Counted from the first letter of the stretch, positions 23,214 through 33,924 are shown. The stretch is 64,000 nucleotides of DNA from Oncomelania hupensis (GCA_036898135.1 CM072525.1:50250515-50314514); one strand, 5' to 3'. The notes: generated by a model from the letters alone, not told the origin. Translations and numbers: made by a program.

Positions 23214-23439
23214 ACAAATCAGGAATAAGAACAATCAATTGTCCAAGTCTATTGTCTACCCAAATGTTACTCACACGTATTACAGAAAGGTCATTACAAT
23301 CATAAAACAATAAAGGCGAGATAATAAAATAAATCATCTGTAGCAGAGTTTGCCTATAACGTAGAAGATCAAAAGCCGCATATAGCTTAATAAGTTGCCA
23401 AGATTTCCGTGTAATATCGCAAAGTAAAGCTTCGCTTAA

Positions 23440-24024
23440 GTAGTGGCCACACTGGCTTACGTTTTACGGCTTACGCATTGGGTTATGAGATTTTTCACTG
23501 ACCGGAATTTTGACGGGTGACCACATTTTATGAGTTTTGTGGCCACATTTGGGGTACGTTTTACGGCTTATGCCTTGGGTTGGAGGTAGCTGCGCCATGT
23601 TTGTCACGGCCCGGTACGAATTTATAAACGTGCGTAGCTGTGTAATTCCACTACAACAAGGCACTTTTTCATGACGATGTAATGCACTCTTTCACACTTT
23701 GACTAAAATATTAAACAACTTTACTAAGATCGTGTCGAAAATCAGCAAAAATGGAATACAACTGCCTTAGCTCGCCAAGTCGTGTGCGGCAGACAACCTT
23801 TGTTGCGTGTAATCATACAAGGGGAGGAGTTTAGGTTGACCTCTAAACTATGACATCACACTCTTGCTTCTGATTGGTCCTCGTAAGCCCGTTTTACGTA
23901 TTTTTGCATTAGAAATCAAACATGCGTGAAATTTTAGGTTAGGCAGTACGCAATGGAATACATGAGGATATCATAAGCTTTAACACAGTGTGGCCAGGTG
24001 GTGCAGGCCAGTGTGGTCGGGCCT
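23440..24024. mobile_element. Non-autonomous TIR element flanked by TTAA
   Basis: TTAA at 23436-23439 and 24025-24028 flanks a 585-bp segment. Its ends are inverted repeats sharing CCACACTGGC: GTAGTGGCCACACTGGC on the left, and AGGCCCGACCACACTGGC read inward from the right. A TTAA target fits piggyBac or Kolobok elements. Inside, TACGTTTTACGGCTTA occurs at 23458 and 23555, and a related inverted block lies near 23881-23899. No transposase is present, so it would need a partner. Confidence 0.7.
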
Positions 24025-24208
24025 TTAAGACGAACCCAAAGACAGTCTTTTTCAAAAGTTGTCGGATATTAATCCCATGCTAAGATCAACGCGGACATTT
24101 TCGACTTTTTCACGGAGAAAAACTTTTTGCTTGCAGCTCTCGATAAAACAACATCTGGTAACGGATACTATTATTTTATTGAAGTAAAGTAATTGTTGTT
24201 ATACAGTA

Positions 24209-24209
24209 C

Positions 24210-24271
<62 letters not shown>

Positions 24272-24302
24272 CAATCAATCAATATCATCATCATCATCAT
24301 CA
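24209..24302. repeat. (AAT)n then (ATC)n at a retroposon 3' tail
   Basis: About 20 AAT units, CAATCAAT and five ATC units. On the minus strand the array follows a GCGC..TATAAATTCACTGA-type end (24300-24380), as in SINE or LINE tails. Confidence 0.9.
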
Positions 24303-24657
24303 GTGAATTTATATTGCATTTTTTCTTAAGTATAAGTCAGTTTACCACCTCAAACACTTACTAAAGGCGCTTGCAAATACAAAATAAAACTCAAACAGTT
24401 CAATGGCAATTTGCTGCATCGAGCGCGCTGTCAAAACGCTGGAACAACTCAGCCATTCCGGTCAAACTAAATGTGTCCCCAAGGAGCTTGTTGCCTGCCT
24501 TTACGGCAGCATCAGCAGGTTCTCTGACGTGCCGCTGAGGCGACACGAGAGGGGGACAGTGAAGCACCTTTACAGCCTTTCGCCATAAGATTCCTGTGAG
24601 GAAAACCACTATGGAGAATCGAACGGCAGTTCTGCTGAAGGCAGGGCGAGTACTGTA
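24303..24657 (-). other. Probable retroposon 3' region, unassigned
   Basis: A minus-strand frame (24400-24660) reads without stops for about 86 codons. I recognise no family, and the end next to the microsatellite looks like a retroposon tail. No host-gene evidence was seen. Confidence 0.3.
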
Positions 24658-24735
24658 CAATTACATTACATGATTATTGCTTTAGGTCCAGCGGACTCTT
24701 CCGAGCGAAATCAGGACCAAGAGTACTGTACCAAA
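24658..24735 (+). repeat. Dispersed repeat Rep-F, copy 1
   Basis: ATTACATTACATG, TTGCTTTAGGTCCAGCGGAC, TCTTCCGA and AAATCAGGACCA recur in the same order at 54522-54598 and, in shorter form, at 63850-63895. It contains GTCCAGCGGAC (a short palindrome) and an ACTCTT/AAGAGT inverted pair. Confidence 0.8.
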
Positions 24736-25415
<680 letters not shown>

Positions 25416-25504
25416 GTCATTGTTTATAAGGTTCAAAGAAACTTTTTTTGAAACTTTTTTTTTAAACATTTTTTTGAAACTTTTTTTTGAAACTTTTTTT
25501 TTTT

Positions 25505-25700
25505 TAATTAGGGATAAAGGTTTTAGACTAATTAATAAGTCTAATCTTCCGATCTGTCCTTTAACAAATTAACACAGTAAAGAACCTTTAACATTAACTT
25601 GGAAATCATACCTCACACACACACACATGCACTCACACACATGCACACACAATCACACCAGCATCTTCATCATTATCTTTAAACAATGTTAGGCAACGAA
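25505..25700 (+). repeat. Dispersed repeat Rep-D, copy 1
   Basis: TTAGGGATAAA, TTTTAGACTAATTAA, AAGTCTAATCTTCC, AGAACCTTTAACATTAACTT, a CA-rich insert and CATCTTCATCAT..ATCTTTAAACAAT match 59490-59680 in order and orientation. Upstream (25438-25503) is an A/T-run repeat with four GAAAC(T)n units. Confidence 0.85.
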
Positions 25701-25854
25701 TTACAAATGGCATGTGAACATATTTTTGTGCCTGAATGTTAAAATGGTAAACCCCAACCCAACCGTGTGGTAACAACAATAGCACTTGTTGAAATGTTTA
25801 AATCTAATAAATATGGTACACTGATTTATAACGTGCATAACATGACATGTGTAG

Positions 25855-25945
25855 GGCCTAAGTGCACACAGGTCTGTGAAATCTGGCTTAACGCAATGAG
25901 CAGGCTACCGTAGCCTGTGTATTAGAGGGAGATCATATGATGAAA
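25855..25945 (+). repeat. Rep-E, local direct repeat, copy 1
   Basis: Matches 26345-26432: GTGCACACAGGTCTGTGAAA, GAGCAGGCTACCGTAGC, TGTGTATTAGAGGGAGA and ATATGAT keep order and spacing. Confidence 0.8.
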
Positions 25946-26344
25946 AACACAACTAATGTTAGGTAGGTTGGGTTTGCGCGCGCCACAGGTTGCGACTACG
26001 CTTCCCCAAGGGAGGCGACCCACAATTTCACCATAAAATGGGAAAATACAGTGCCAGCCCTCCCCCCGTAAAAAAATAAAAATAATAGTAATAATAAAAA
26101 TTGAAAAAAATAATAATTAATAAAACAAATTTTATATATATATCGCCATTGTATGCAATGTGGACAAGAACAGGGGGTGTAGATGGGGGAGTGGATGGGT
26201 TTTCAAAAGGCAGTTGGGGTTAGCTTTCTTGTCAGTTAAAGCGAGCTTATAGAGAAAAATCAAATAGCATAAAAAGCTACTTTATACGACTTTGAACAAC
26301 CCTTGACTTCAGCGTTAAGTGGAACCAAATAATAAATTATGACA

Positions 26345-26432
26345 TCCATAAGTGTACACACGTCGGTGAAATCTGTGCTTTACGCACTGAGCAGGCTACA
26401 GCAGCGTGTGTATTAGAGGGAGACTATATGAT
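26345..26432 (+). repeat. Rep-E, local direct repeat, copy 2
   Basis: Second copy, about 490 bp downstream of the first, with roughly 15 percent divergence by eye. Confidence 0.8.
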
Positions 26433-26531
26433 CCTTATCACTATCACCACCATTATCAAATCAAAGAAACTGCACTTTCATAGTTTTGATCTTGAGTTTA
26501 CTCTTTGGGGAATCCTGCTACACAAAAGCCT

Positions 26532-26660
<129 letters not shown>

Positions 26661-26774
26661 TCATGTTTGGGATCACTGAGAAAAGCTAAATTCCCCTCCG
26701 TCTATATAGATAGGCTGCGTTGGGTGTTTTTTTTTCTTTCCTATATCTATACATTCTTTTTCAGTTTATGTAAT

Positions 26775-27025
26775 AAGAGCTTCTAGTCTCAGAACAATGA
26801 GAAAAGATATTATTGTCTCGCTATCTGCACAACCGGTGCGCTTTCAAAAGGTTTCTTTAATCTATATTAGAGCGGAGCTTCTAGATACCGATCAGTGAGA
26901 ACAGCTTTTTTTTTCGCGTTGCGATTTCAAAAGATTTTTTTCAATCTATATTAAATCGGAGCTTCTAGATACTGATCAGTGAGAACAGCTATTTTCTCGC
27001 TATCTGCATAAACGGATTGCGCATT
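26775..27025 (+). repeat. Tandem repeat, 84-98 bp unit, about 2.7 copies
   Basis: GGAGCTTCTAGATAC, GATCAGTGAGAACAGC and TTTTCTCGCTATCTGCA-type blocks recur with starts near 26777, 26875 and 26959. Confidence 0.8.
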
Positions 27026-27089
27026 TCACCATCTGCAGTTTTCTTCTAAGTTTATGGGTTTTGCACTCAAAGCGGGATCGAGGCAACAG

Positions 27090-27119
27090 CAAGATGGCGG
27101 ACTTTGAAGCGCCATCTTG
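27090..27119. promoter_or_regulatory. Inverted pair of YY1-like sites
   Basis: CAAGATGGCG (27090-27099) and CGCCATCTTG (27110-27119) form a perfect 10-bp inverted repeat around a 10-bp spacer. Each arm matches the YY1 core AAGATGGCG. No exon was recognised nearby. Confidence 0.45.
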
Positions 27120-28117
27120 AAGAGCTCTCAGGAGATAAGACGTTGCTTATCATCACCGAGGTTTATTCGTGCTACCCAGGTAACCAATGGGAGCAGAGAA
27201 GCTATCAAGTGACAAGGGAAAGCACTCGACAAGTTACCTCCATTATTTACAAGCCTGCTCACACTTCAGATTCAAAATAATAACTTCTGATGCAACATGC
27301 CCTGAACTGTGTCCGTGTGTTGTGTTATCAATGCACGTCTCCAGCAAATCCATCAGTAGGCATGTACTAATGTACACTAATGTTCCACTAACCCGAAATT
27401 AAGTTCATGTAGTTTTATCGGCAAATCCAGAAATCCTTGATTTCATACCTATCAACAACATTCAGTCTATTAGGTTAGTTTGTTGGTCTGGTTTATTCAT
27501 ACACGTGAGCTTCTTTATTCCGTGGTCATGGTCCGCGTGCGGTCTGCCGTAATAATAAAGTAATAAAGACTCCATAATGTTACAAAGCTAAAGGCTTGAT
27601 ACGTCTTTGAAACATTTAGGCGGACTGAAGGAGCTGATAAAACTCGGTACCTCTGTGAAGTATTCCCATCACAATTTCATAAAGTTTTGTCTTCGTATTG
27701 TTCAGGTCTTTAGTCCGATTGCAATCGTTGGATAACATCTCATGGACTCCAAATGTTGATAAGTCTCAGGCCAGTTTGCAATCGGCTGGACGCCTTCAAA
27801 TGCTCTTCACACCTGCAATAACCCTCCAAGTTCGATCATGCTGGTTTGGTCTATCTCAACAATCCTCCCTCCTCAGCCCTACCGCGTTCGTCTTCTCTTA
27901 TACTCTCAGTAAGGCATGTACAGCATACAAGTTAATACACTTCAAACAATACTAATGACGACCAGGCTGGCAATGGTCGGTCTTCACAATGTTTATCGCA
28001 TTTAAAACGAACGAGGCTGATGACGCCTCCTGAGTTCCATAGCGTAGGCCTAAGTTGTTGGGCATTGGTAGGCACCAAAGGAATACTTAGCGGCTTAATA
28101 TTCAATACCCTAATACA
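27120..28117. other. Non-coding stretch
   Basis: Several short open frames without domains. No repeat family recognised. Confidence 0.45.
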
Positions 28118-28119
28118 GT

Positions 28120-28577
28120 AAGTCCTCGGGTTACGCCGGTCTCGACTTACGTTGTTTCGTGGTTACGACGCTCCTCCCCATAAAAAAATATAATAAATAA
28201 TAGTACGCGTCGTTCCGTCTTACGCGGTTTAGCGTCGTAAGTGACGTAAACAAACGGGAGCTAGGTTCTGGCGAGCGGGCGGAAGAATACGCTTTGTTGT
28301 GGTTATACGGCGGGGAAGACGGCGTCGCTTCCTACGCGGGCGTCGCTTCATACGCTCAGTCACTGTACATACGCCATTTTGGTTGTTTACGCCGTCTATC
28401 TCTCTCACGTGTTTTATCTTTTTTTGCCCTTGGTTATGGCTCCCAAACGTAAGTCAGACTCTTCTGATGGTAGTGCATCAAAGAAAAGTGTTCCGACTTT
28501 AAGTTCCGACTTACGATGAAATCGGGTTAGGACGCGTCCAACGAACGGATCAACGTCGTAACTCGAGGACCCCCTGA
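28120..28577 (+). mobile_element. Tigger/pogo deletion derivative
   Basis: The left end TACAGTAAGTCCTCGGGTTACG and the right end, read inward as CAGGGGGTCCTCGAGTTACG, are imperfect TIRs of the Tigger CAGT-type. TA precedes the left end; the right flank reads AATA, so the TA duplication may have mutated. The body includes the start of a Tigger-type transposase gene (28436) fused to the right terminal region. About 1.5 kb of coding sequence is missing. Confidence 0.78.
28436..28519 (+). pseudogene. Tigger transposase N-terminal stub
   Basis: The 27-codon frame starts MAPKRKSDSSDGSASKKS, the usual beginning of Tigger/CENP-B-like transposases (MAPKRK..), ahead of the first helix-turn-helix domain. 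The reading then runs into the right TIR and stops at TGA 28517-28519. The DNA-binding and DDE domains are gone. Confidence 0.8.
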
Positions 28578-28794
28578 ATAGGGATTGCACGTAGCTCAGC
28601 TCCAACCCAGCATTTGATCTCGGCATGTACAGTACACAAACTCCATGCTGAAGGTGTGCATCAAAGTTTTATTGCTTGCAGTACATTGCCAAGTCACTGT
28701 GAAATTCTGGACCGCATCCACCTGAAGAAGGCGTAGTCGCAGCATGTGGCGCAGCCCAAACCTAACCTGCCTAATATTAGTTGTGTGTTTGAAA

Positions 28795-29000
28795 GTTGGC
28801 TGGGGGAGCAAACCGGAGTACCCGGAGAAAACCCCCGAGACGTTGCAAGAGTCGAAAGTAAATAATATTCAGAGAAACATAACGCCCAGAGGCGGGATTG
28901 ATCCCAAACTTGCCATGCCTCTTTGGTTTCTAGCCTGTGGACAAGGCAAATTAGTCCCGCCTAAGACCACGCGGCCACAACGAGGGGTTGAGGAAAGACA
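28795..29000 (-). mobile_element. SINE-B copy (tRNA Leu/Ser-like head)
   Basis: On the minus strand the element begins with an A-box-like GTGGCCGCGTGGT (28966-28978), followed by a B-box-like GGGATCAATCCC (28893-28905). The central block CTCCGGGTACTCCGG is at about 28808-28840. The A box resembles class II (Leu/Ser) tRNAs. No clear target duplication was identified. A plus-strand open frame across it is an artefact. Confidence 0.78.
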
Positions 29001-29985
29001 AAATCAAAACAGCATAGAGAAAGTTGCTTTCTTGGTTGACAAAGATACAGAGTTAGCGATCACGTACCGGGAAAAAAACAAAAATCTGCCAAATTCACAA
29101 ATGAGCGCAAGAATATCGAAATAGTACAGAGAGTGAAAACGAATATCACAAATTAGTCAAATTATCACGACATTTCAAAACAAACAACAAAGGGTTAATA
29201 TTATGTTTGGATTAACTTCGATTCAAACAAGTAGCTTTGTTCTTGCTTTTCATTTTTTTTTTTTTTCAAGAAACTTTAATTTTCTAAACATGAATTTCTT
29301 CGATGCATTAACAAGAATAAAAAAAAGGAATAAACGCCTAACCGTAAACAATAGAAACTTGTGCGTTTGAAAAAAAAGATAAACCAATAGGTACACAAAC
29401 CAAAGAAATCTTAATTTGGACCCACCCAAAACAAACAAACACAAACAGTCAAAACAACAACGCCAAGTTTTGAGCTAAAGCTGTTCATGCGGACAAAACA
29501 ACAAACCAAGAATAAAGAACCGTTTAGAAATTTCTTTCTACACAGAAGGTAGGGAGTCCCGTTTTATTGTTTTGTCCGCCTGACGAACAGCTTAGCTGGA
29601 ACATTTGCATTGTGTGATTTTTGCGTTGTTTTTGTCTAAATTGGCATTCTTTTGCTTTCTGTACCTATTGATTACCCACTAAATACTTGGTGTTTTTTTT
29701 TTAATTAGAATTCATTTTGGAACATTTTGGAAATTGTACTTCTGGTCCAAAATAATAATTTAATTTGTTTGTTTGTTGGAAAAAACAGAGTGCGTGTTTT
29801 GTACTAAATTAATAGGTAAACAATAATCTCAGATTGGGAGATATTCTACAATCTAACAGTGCCAAAGTCTTGTACATTCGATATGATATACAGTCAGCAG
29901 TATCCCTATACAGTTTACAAATTGAAGCCCGGCTCCAACGAAAGAGTCCAGTTACATTTTTTCATACATCTCATCTGGATTGCAT
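29001..29985. other. Non-coding AT-rich stretch
   Basis: No gene or repeat family recognised; the segment is rich in poly-A, poly-T and AAAC-type runs. Confidence 0.5.
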
Positions 29986-29989
29986 TGAC

Positions 29990-30190
29990 TGTTAAGTCGC
30001 CGGTTTCGTAGAGGGTTCGATTCCCGCAAGGGGCGAATTTAAGGGACTTAGGTACGAAACTATTCAACAGGCAGAATGTCTCCTCTCTGAAAATCCTTAT
30101 CGGGAAGAGAGGGGACTATAAACTGATTAAAAAAAAAAAAAAACTATTCAGATGACTGAGGGTTTCCTCCCTCTCTCAATAATGTTATGT
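29990..30190 (+). mobile_element. Old SINE-B fragment split by a mini-retroposon
   Basis: A B-box-like GGTTCGATTCCC (30014-30025) is followed, after the insertion at 30067-30140, by the central-block remnant GAGGGTTTCCTCCC (30158-30171). Removing the insertion restores the SINE-B order, so the SINE is older than the insertion. Confidence 0.65.
30067..30140 (+). mobile_element. Mini-retroposon with hairpin core and poly-A (HTU type 2, copy 2)
   Basis: Perfect 10-bp direct repeats AAACTATTCA flank it (30057-30066 and 30141-30150). The 51-bp core (30078-30128) is identical to 2450-2500 and ends in about 13 A. The two 5' ends differ, as expected for 5' truncation or non-template addition during target-primed insertion. 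Confidence 0.87.
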
Positions 30191-30379
30191 CAATCCAAAA
30201 TTTGAAAACTAAAATTTCGAGTTCCTTTCCGTCTTCTAATAACGGTCTTTCTGTCTTTGCACAACATGTTTGAGTTAAAGATGAGTGCTGTGTGTGTGAC
30301 AGTTGGTAAAACGTGTAAGCGTGTACATTTTTGTGGACACTTTATTGTCCCTTTTTATCGGGAAACTATGATGGTACAG

Positions 30380-30440
30380 ATCGCTGCGCTTTGAGCCTGA
30401 TTGTGGATTTGGGGAAAAGCGCGTACGCGTACACAGCATC

Positions 30441-30495
<55 letters not shown>

Positions 30496-30520
30496 TTCAT
30501 TTTTATTTTATTTATTATTA
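30380..30520 (+). repeat. SINE-type 3' tail with (ATT)n
   Basis: GCTGCGCTTTGAGCCTGATT and GGGAAAAGCGCGTACGC precede an array of about 18 TTA units. This is the GCGC-(ATT)n arrangement of invertebrate SINE/LINE tails, also seen at 33930-34010 and 62250-62335. Confidence 0.6.
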
Positions 30521-30649
30521 TTTTTTTTATGGTTCCTTATCTAAGCCGAGTCAAGTCTACATCGTCCTTCTTCTACGCATAAAGATAGCACACGCAACCT
30601 AGGCTAATGTTTAAGGTGTTTTTAAGTTTAATCGTATAATTTATAGAAT

Positions 30650-30720
30650 CGCCGGTATATAGCGCTTTTCCGGCTAAATAACTGCTCAAGGCGCTGGGCG
30701 GTACGAGATCTAACTCAAGC
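30650..30720 (-). repeat. Rep-C fragment in or beside the 3' UTR
   Basis: Plus-strand AGCGCTTTTCCGGCTAAATA and CTGCTCAAGGCGCTGG match the Rep-C end block. It lies 60 bp past the stop codon of the minus-strand gene, so it may be part of its 3' UTR. Confidence 0.55.
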
Positions 30721-30779
30721 CGCGCGAATCCAATGGGGGTTTTTGTGGACCTCTTTTTTTTTTCTAATGCCACCTGTTC

Positions 30780-31008
30780 CTAATCGGAGTCCGAGCCAGA
30801 CTCATCGGTAACAGACAACCCCGAACTGGTAGAACTCTCGAGCTCCGGAACTTCAAAGGGCTGAACGGCAGACTGAGGCTCCGCGGCGGTGCTGACTACA
30901 TCAGATGGGTTAAAGCCAGCCATCTGGAGGTAGGACTTCATGGTGAAGCGAGGCTGCACTATCTTATTCTCTGCCGTGATCTGTTGTTCAGCCCCCTGGT
31001 GGTCCTTC
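30780..31008 (-). CDS. Terminal exon (exon 3) of a small type I membrane protein gene
   Basis: The exon follows a clear acceptor (TGTTTGCAG, exon side at 31008), enters with one base completing a split Arg codon and runs 75 codons to TAG (30780-30782). It encodes residues 138-212, the predicted cytoplasmic tail. It contains a FTMKSYLQMAGFNPSDVV stretch, then a Ser/Glu/Asp-rich end finishing in SGSDSD. There are no PPxY motifs and no recognised domain. The codons look protein-like and unlike the surrounding repeats. Phase agrees exactly with exon 2 (phase 2 donor, 1-base remainder), which is the main support for joining them. Confidence 0.72.
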
Positions 31009-31138
31009 CTGCAAACAACATGACCATCTAACCAAACGTGGCCAGTGTTTTATACATTTTACTTTATTATTTTATCAACCCAAAGCGGCTAGTTTTTACC
31101 CAAATAAAAGTCTGTTTTACATGTAGGCGTTACACATG

Positions 31139-31335
31139 TGGGGCCGGGTAGCTCAGTTGGTAAGAGCGTCTTGCTAGTAACCGAAAGGTCGCTGGTTCGA
31201 ATCCCGGATTGGTCAACGTGTGATCATATTATTTTCCCCTTTACCAACAACTGGCCCGCTGGTGTCAGTATAAATCGGTCCAGTAGTCACCTATATGCGA
31301 AAGTGTCGTGTGACTATAATCTACAAACAACAACA
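31139..31335 (+). mobile_element. SINE-A copy 2, in an intron, antisense
   Basis: Nearly identical to copy 1 over its full length (A box, B box, body, stem-loop tail, ACAACA). Flanking repeats AGGCGTTACAC (31125-31135 and 31336-31346) are a perfect 11-bp target duplication. Near identity to copy 1 suggests recent activity. Confidence 0.93.
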
Positions 31336-31393
31336 AGGCGTTACACGTACGGATTTTTTTTTAATTTCCTCTTTTAAAGGGCCAGGGTATGGA

Positions 31394-31395
<2 letters not shown>

Positions 31396-31430
<35 letters not shown>
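31396..31430. repeat. (GT)n array
   Basis: About 17 GT units, continuing imperfectly to about 31500. Confidence 0.95.
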
Positions 31431-31433
<3 letters not shown>

Positions 31434-31587
31434 ACGTGCGTGCGTGGGTGTGTTTGTGTGTGCGATTGCGTGGATGTGTGTGTGCGTGTGCATGCGTGTG
31501 TGACGACTTTACTTGGAAGGAACATGGGAGAGGGGGGAGAAGGAGGAGTCAACTCAAAGCATACAGAAACACGCAATACTACACACA

Positions 31588-31588
31588 T

Positions 31589-31622
<34 letters not shown>

Positions 31623-31650
31623 ACACCCACACCCACACCCACACCCACAC
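31588..31650. repeat. (CA)n then (CCCACA)n
   Basis: Pure CA to 31620, then CCCACA hexamers to 31650. It is complementary to the GT array 160 bp upstream. Confidence 0.95.
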
Positions 31651-31737
31651 AAACCGCACCAACAGCAAAACCAGCACCAGCACCAGCACCACCACCACAA
31701 AAATGACACAACCCTATAACAACACCAAACAACTAAC

Positions 31738-31964
31738 CTATGTACAAAGAAGGAGTACATGAATGTACCGGAGACGGCGAGGAAGATACAGCCATTGAGG
31801 ACGCCCACGATAATCATGAAGAAGAGCTTCGTGCCTCGCTCATCACAGCAGCCATCTTTGCCACAGCAGTTGGGCTGGTCGCTCTCGCACTCCTGAAATT
31901 TTGTCACCGTTGTCTTCACGCGCACGAACTTCCCGCTGAAGGCGTAGTTCTCTCGCATCACCAC
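31738..31964 (-). CDS. Exon 2: cysteine-rich ectodomain and membrane span (STMC6/Shisa-like)
   Basis: The exon starts after acceptor TTGTGCAG (exon side at 31964), is open for 75 codons and ends in a phase 2 donor ATAG|GTTAGT. It encodes residues 62-136 plus part of Arg137. A basic stretch precedes a compact cysteine cluster (Cys87, Cys94-Cys95, Cys100-Cys101; NCCGKDGCC), then a hydrophobic span at about 108-135 ([20 protein letters not shown]..) and HR at the cytoplasmic side. The CCG-x-x-x-CC pattern just before a single span recalls the Shisa-like STMC6 group (Shisa, VOPP1, WBP1, CYYR1). Those are short membrane adaptors that control trafficking of partner proteins. That assignment is inference; the coding call itself is strong. 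Confidence 0.75.
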
Positions 31965-32476
31965 CTGCACAACACAACATCATCGTCCCGCTACACTCCC
32001 CAGTTTGTGTTCACGCAGTGCCATCTGCAAACTTTAAAACGGTAACAGATTTACGTTAAACAATATATCACTAAAGATCCCTTTGTAGTTTAGTGCACTG
32101 TATTCCCATTTGTCCCAAGATGGATTCCCATTTGACCGTGTTTCCTGGAACTTGCATTCTTCCTAAAAACTACCCACCCTGATTACAGTACAATCTATCA
32201 GGTTTAAAAATACCTAAATAGTAAGTACGGAAGCACTGTTTATTTTATAGCATATCTCAGAGCTGTTTAAGTTGTTGACCACCGAGATCTTAAAAAAAAA
32301 AATAAAAAAAAAACAAGTTGCAGGTCCAGTTTCAAATTACATGGAGGTAATCAGGAGCTTGGCGTGGCTGTAGTGATCGTTGCTATCATCATCAACCTGA
32401 CAATCGTTATTATAACTGAGAAGGAAACCCCAGGTTCTCCCGCACGGTTGAAGAAACGGTAAAAAAAAATCAAATC

Positions 32477-32547
<71 letters not shown>

Positions 32548-33056
32548 TTCTTCTTCTTCTTCTTCTTCTTCTTCAATTCCTTCTCCTCCTCCTTCTTCAA
32601 AAGCTCCTCGTCCTCCTTCTTCACAAGAATACAGAAAAACAAAGTGACAGGCATAAAGGAAAAAACGGCCAGTAATGAAAGCTATACCTGCTGCACTAAA
32701 ATCTTGCACGATTTGGCGTCTGCGAAGCTACACAGCCGTACAAGAAGAAGAAGAAGAAGAAGATACGGTATTCTGTTTTTCATCACCATCTTCATCTACT
32801 GATGTTGTCTGTACTGTCCCAAAACAGTCCTTCTATGAAACAGATGTAGAACCTGAAATTGGGTCGTAGATATTTCGCCAGTTCCCCTCTTTGAATGGAC
32901 ACAAGAATGGACGATGTGCTTGTTGTTGTCGTTGTTGACCATTGTAGATTTTATCAAGGCAAGCAGGATTATTGTATGTTTTTACTGTTGTTGATCAAGA
33001 GTGTCCAATGTTGTTGTTGTTGTACTTGCAGTTGGTGGTTTGTACTGCCTTCTCAC
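31965..33056 (-). other. Intron 1 of the minus-strand gene (proposed)
   Basis: The acceptor TTGTGCAG at the exon 2 side is clear. The proposed donor is GTGAGA (complement of 33051-33056), a good consensus from +1 to +6 but with T at the last exon base. It includes an (ATC)n(TTC)n array at 32475-32575. Confidence 0.45.
32475..32575. repeat. (ATC)n then (TTC)n
   Basis: About 23 ATC units then 9 TTC units, followed by mixed TTC/TCC triplets. Confidence 0.96.
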
Positions 33057-33239
33057 AACGTTTGTACCCATGGTGTATCGCACTCTAGGCGTGCAATGGA
33101 TAACACGATTGTATCTGCCGTTTTTCAAGCATCTTACATTCCGTTTGGGTGGCGGCTGTGTCTTTGGTTCCGTACCCTCGATTGATTTTTTATACCAAGC
33201 TTTGGCCAAGAGGTAGAAGATCAGGAATAGAATGATCAT
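33057..33239 (-). CDS. Proposed first coding exon with signal peptide
   Basis: The frame starts at ATG 33237-33239, with an in-frame TAG immediately upstream, so the start cannot lie further 5' in this exon. The first 14 residues (MIILFLIFYLLAKA) form a short signal peptide with an Ala-Lys-Ala cleavage site. A basic, proline-containing lumenal segment with Cys37 and Cys49 follows. Splicing at GTGAGA after Val61 joins in phase 0 to exon 2, giving 61+76+75 = 212 residues. The base at -3 of the start is T, a weak context. The frame stays open for another 24 codons past the proposed donor, so the true donor could be different, or this exon may belong to another transcript. Confidence 0.5.
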
Positions 33240-33920
33240 CTAGATTTGGATTAGGAGTGTTGCATTGTTTCGATCAAAATTCAATCAAACTGATGTCGGA
33301 TCCCCTTACATAACATGAACAATGTAATGGCATAACCTTGATCAAATCCTGCATACCCTTGTATAATAATTTAGATCTATTCCACTAGATGTAGATCTAA
33401 CTGTTCTGCAAATTTCTCGCCTTCGAAGCAAGTACAAGTCAAGTCATAAAATATGAACAATTCCACAAGCAAAGCGGACTTTTCAAACACCTGTCATTTT
33501 GCCCCTTATTGAATCAGCCAAAAACTGACTATTTATAAAACAAAACTTACTGTATTGTAAACTATAATCAATAGAAAGTTCGCTGCAAAGTCAACTTTTA
33601 CAAAACAAGAAAGAGTTGCAAAAAGTGACGTCAAAAGAAAGTAGCTAATGATGACAAATGTATTATGACGTATTTCCTGGTGATAGACAAGTTAGCTCCT
33701 CTCTTGAGCAAGTTTTCATTTGGATCACCCCCCTCTACCTCTCCTCCCCTCCCCACCCCTTTCTCATTGTTCTCTACACAGGTGTATCTGTGTGCCATTG
33801 TGAATGGGTCGCCAAAGCTTAACGAGTGTGTGATTTAGTGAGGGCGCGCTTTGAACCGTTTCTTTTCTAAGACAAAGGCTTTTAAGTATCATTAATATCG
33901 CCATTAGGAATATGTATAAA
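33240..33920. other. Upstream region of the minus-strand gene
   Basis: Would hold the 5' UTR and promoter if exon 1 is right. No TATA box, GC box or CpG cluster was evident near 33250-33400. A C-rich stretch lies at 33727-33765. Confidence 0.4.
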
Positions 33921-33924
33921 ATGC

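Larger units (their letters stand above)
31009..31737 (-). other. Intron 2 of the minus-strand gene
   Basis: Bounded by donor GTTAGT (complement of 31732-31737) and acceptor TGTTTGCAG. It contains SINE-A copy 2 on the opposite strand and facing GT and CA arrays. Confidence 0.65.

Noticed and set aside
22782..23337. Long Cys/Ser, Leu and Arg runs on both strands
   Set aside because: Translations of GAT, GAA, GGA and CAA arrays.
24400..24660. Minus-strand 86-codon frame
   Set aside because: Reads smoothly, but I cannot place it in a family and it lies next to a retroposon-like tail. Not called as a gene.
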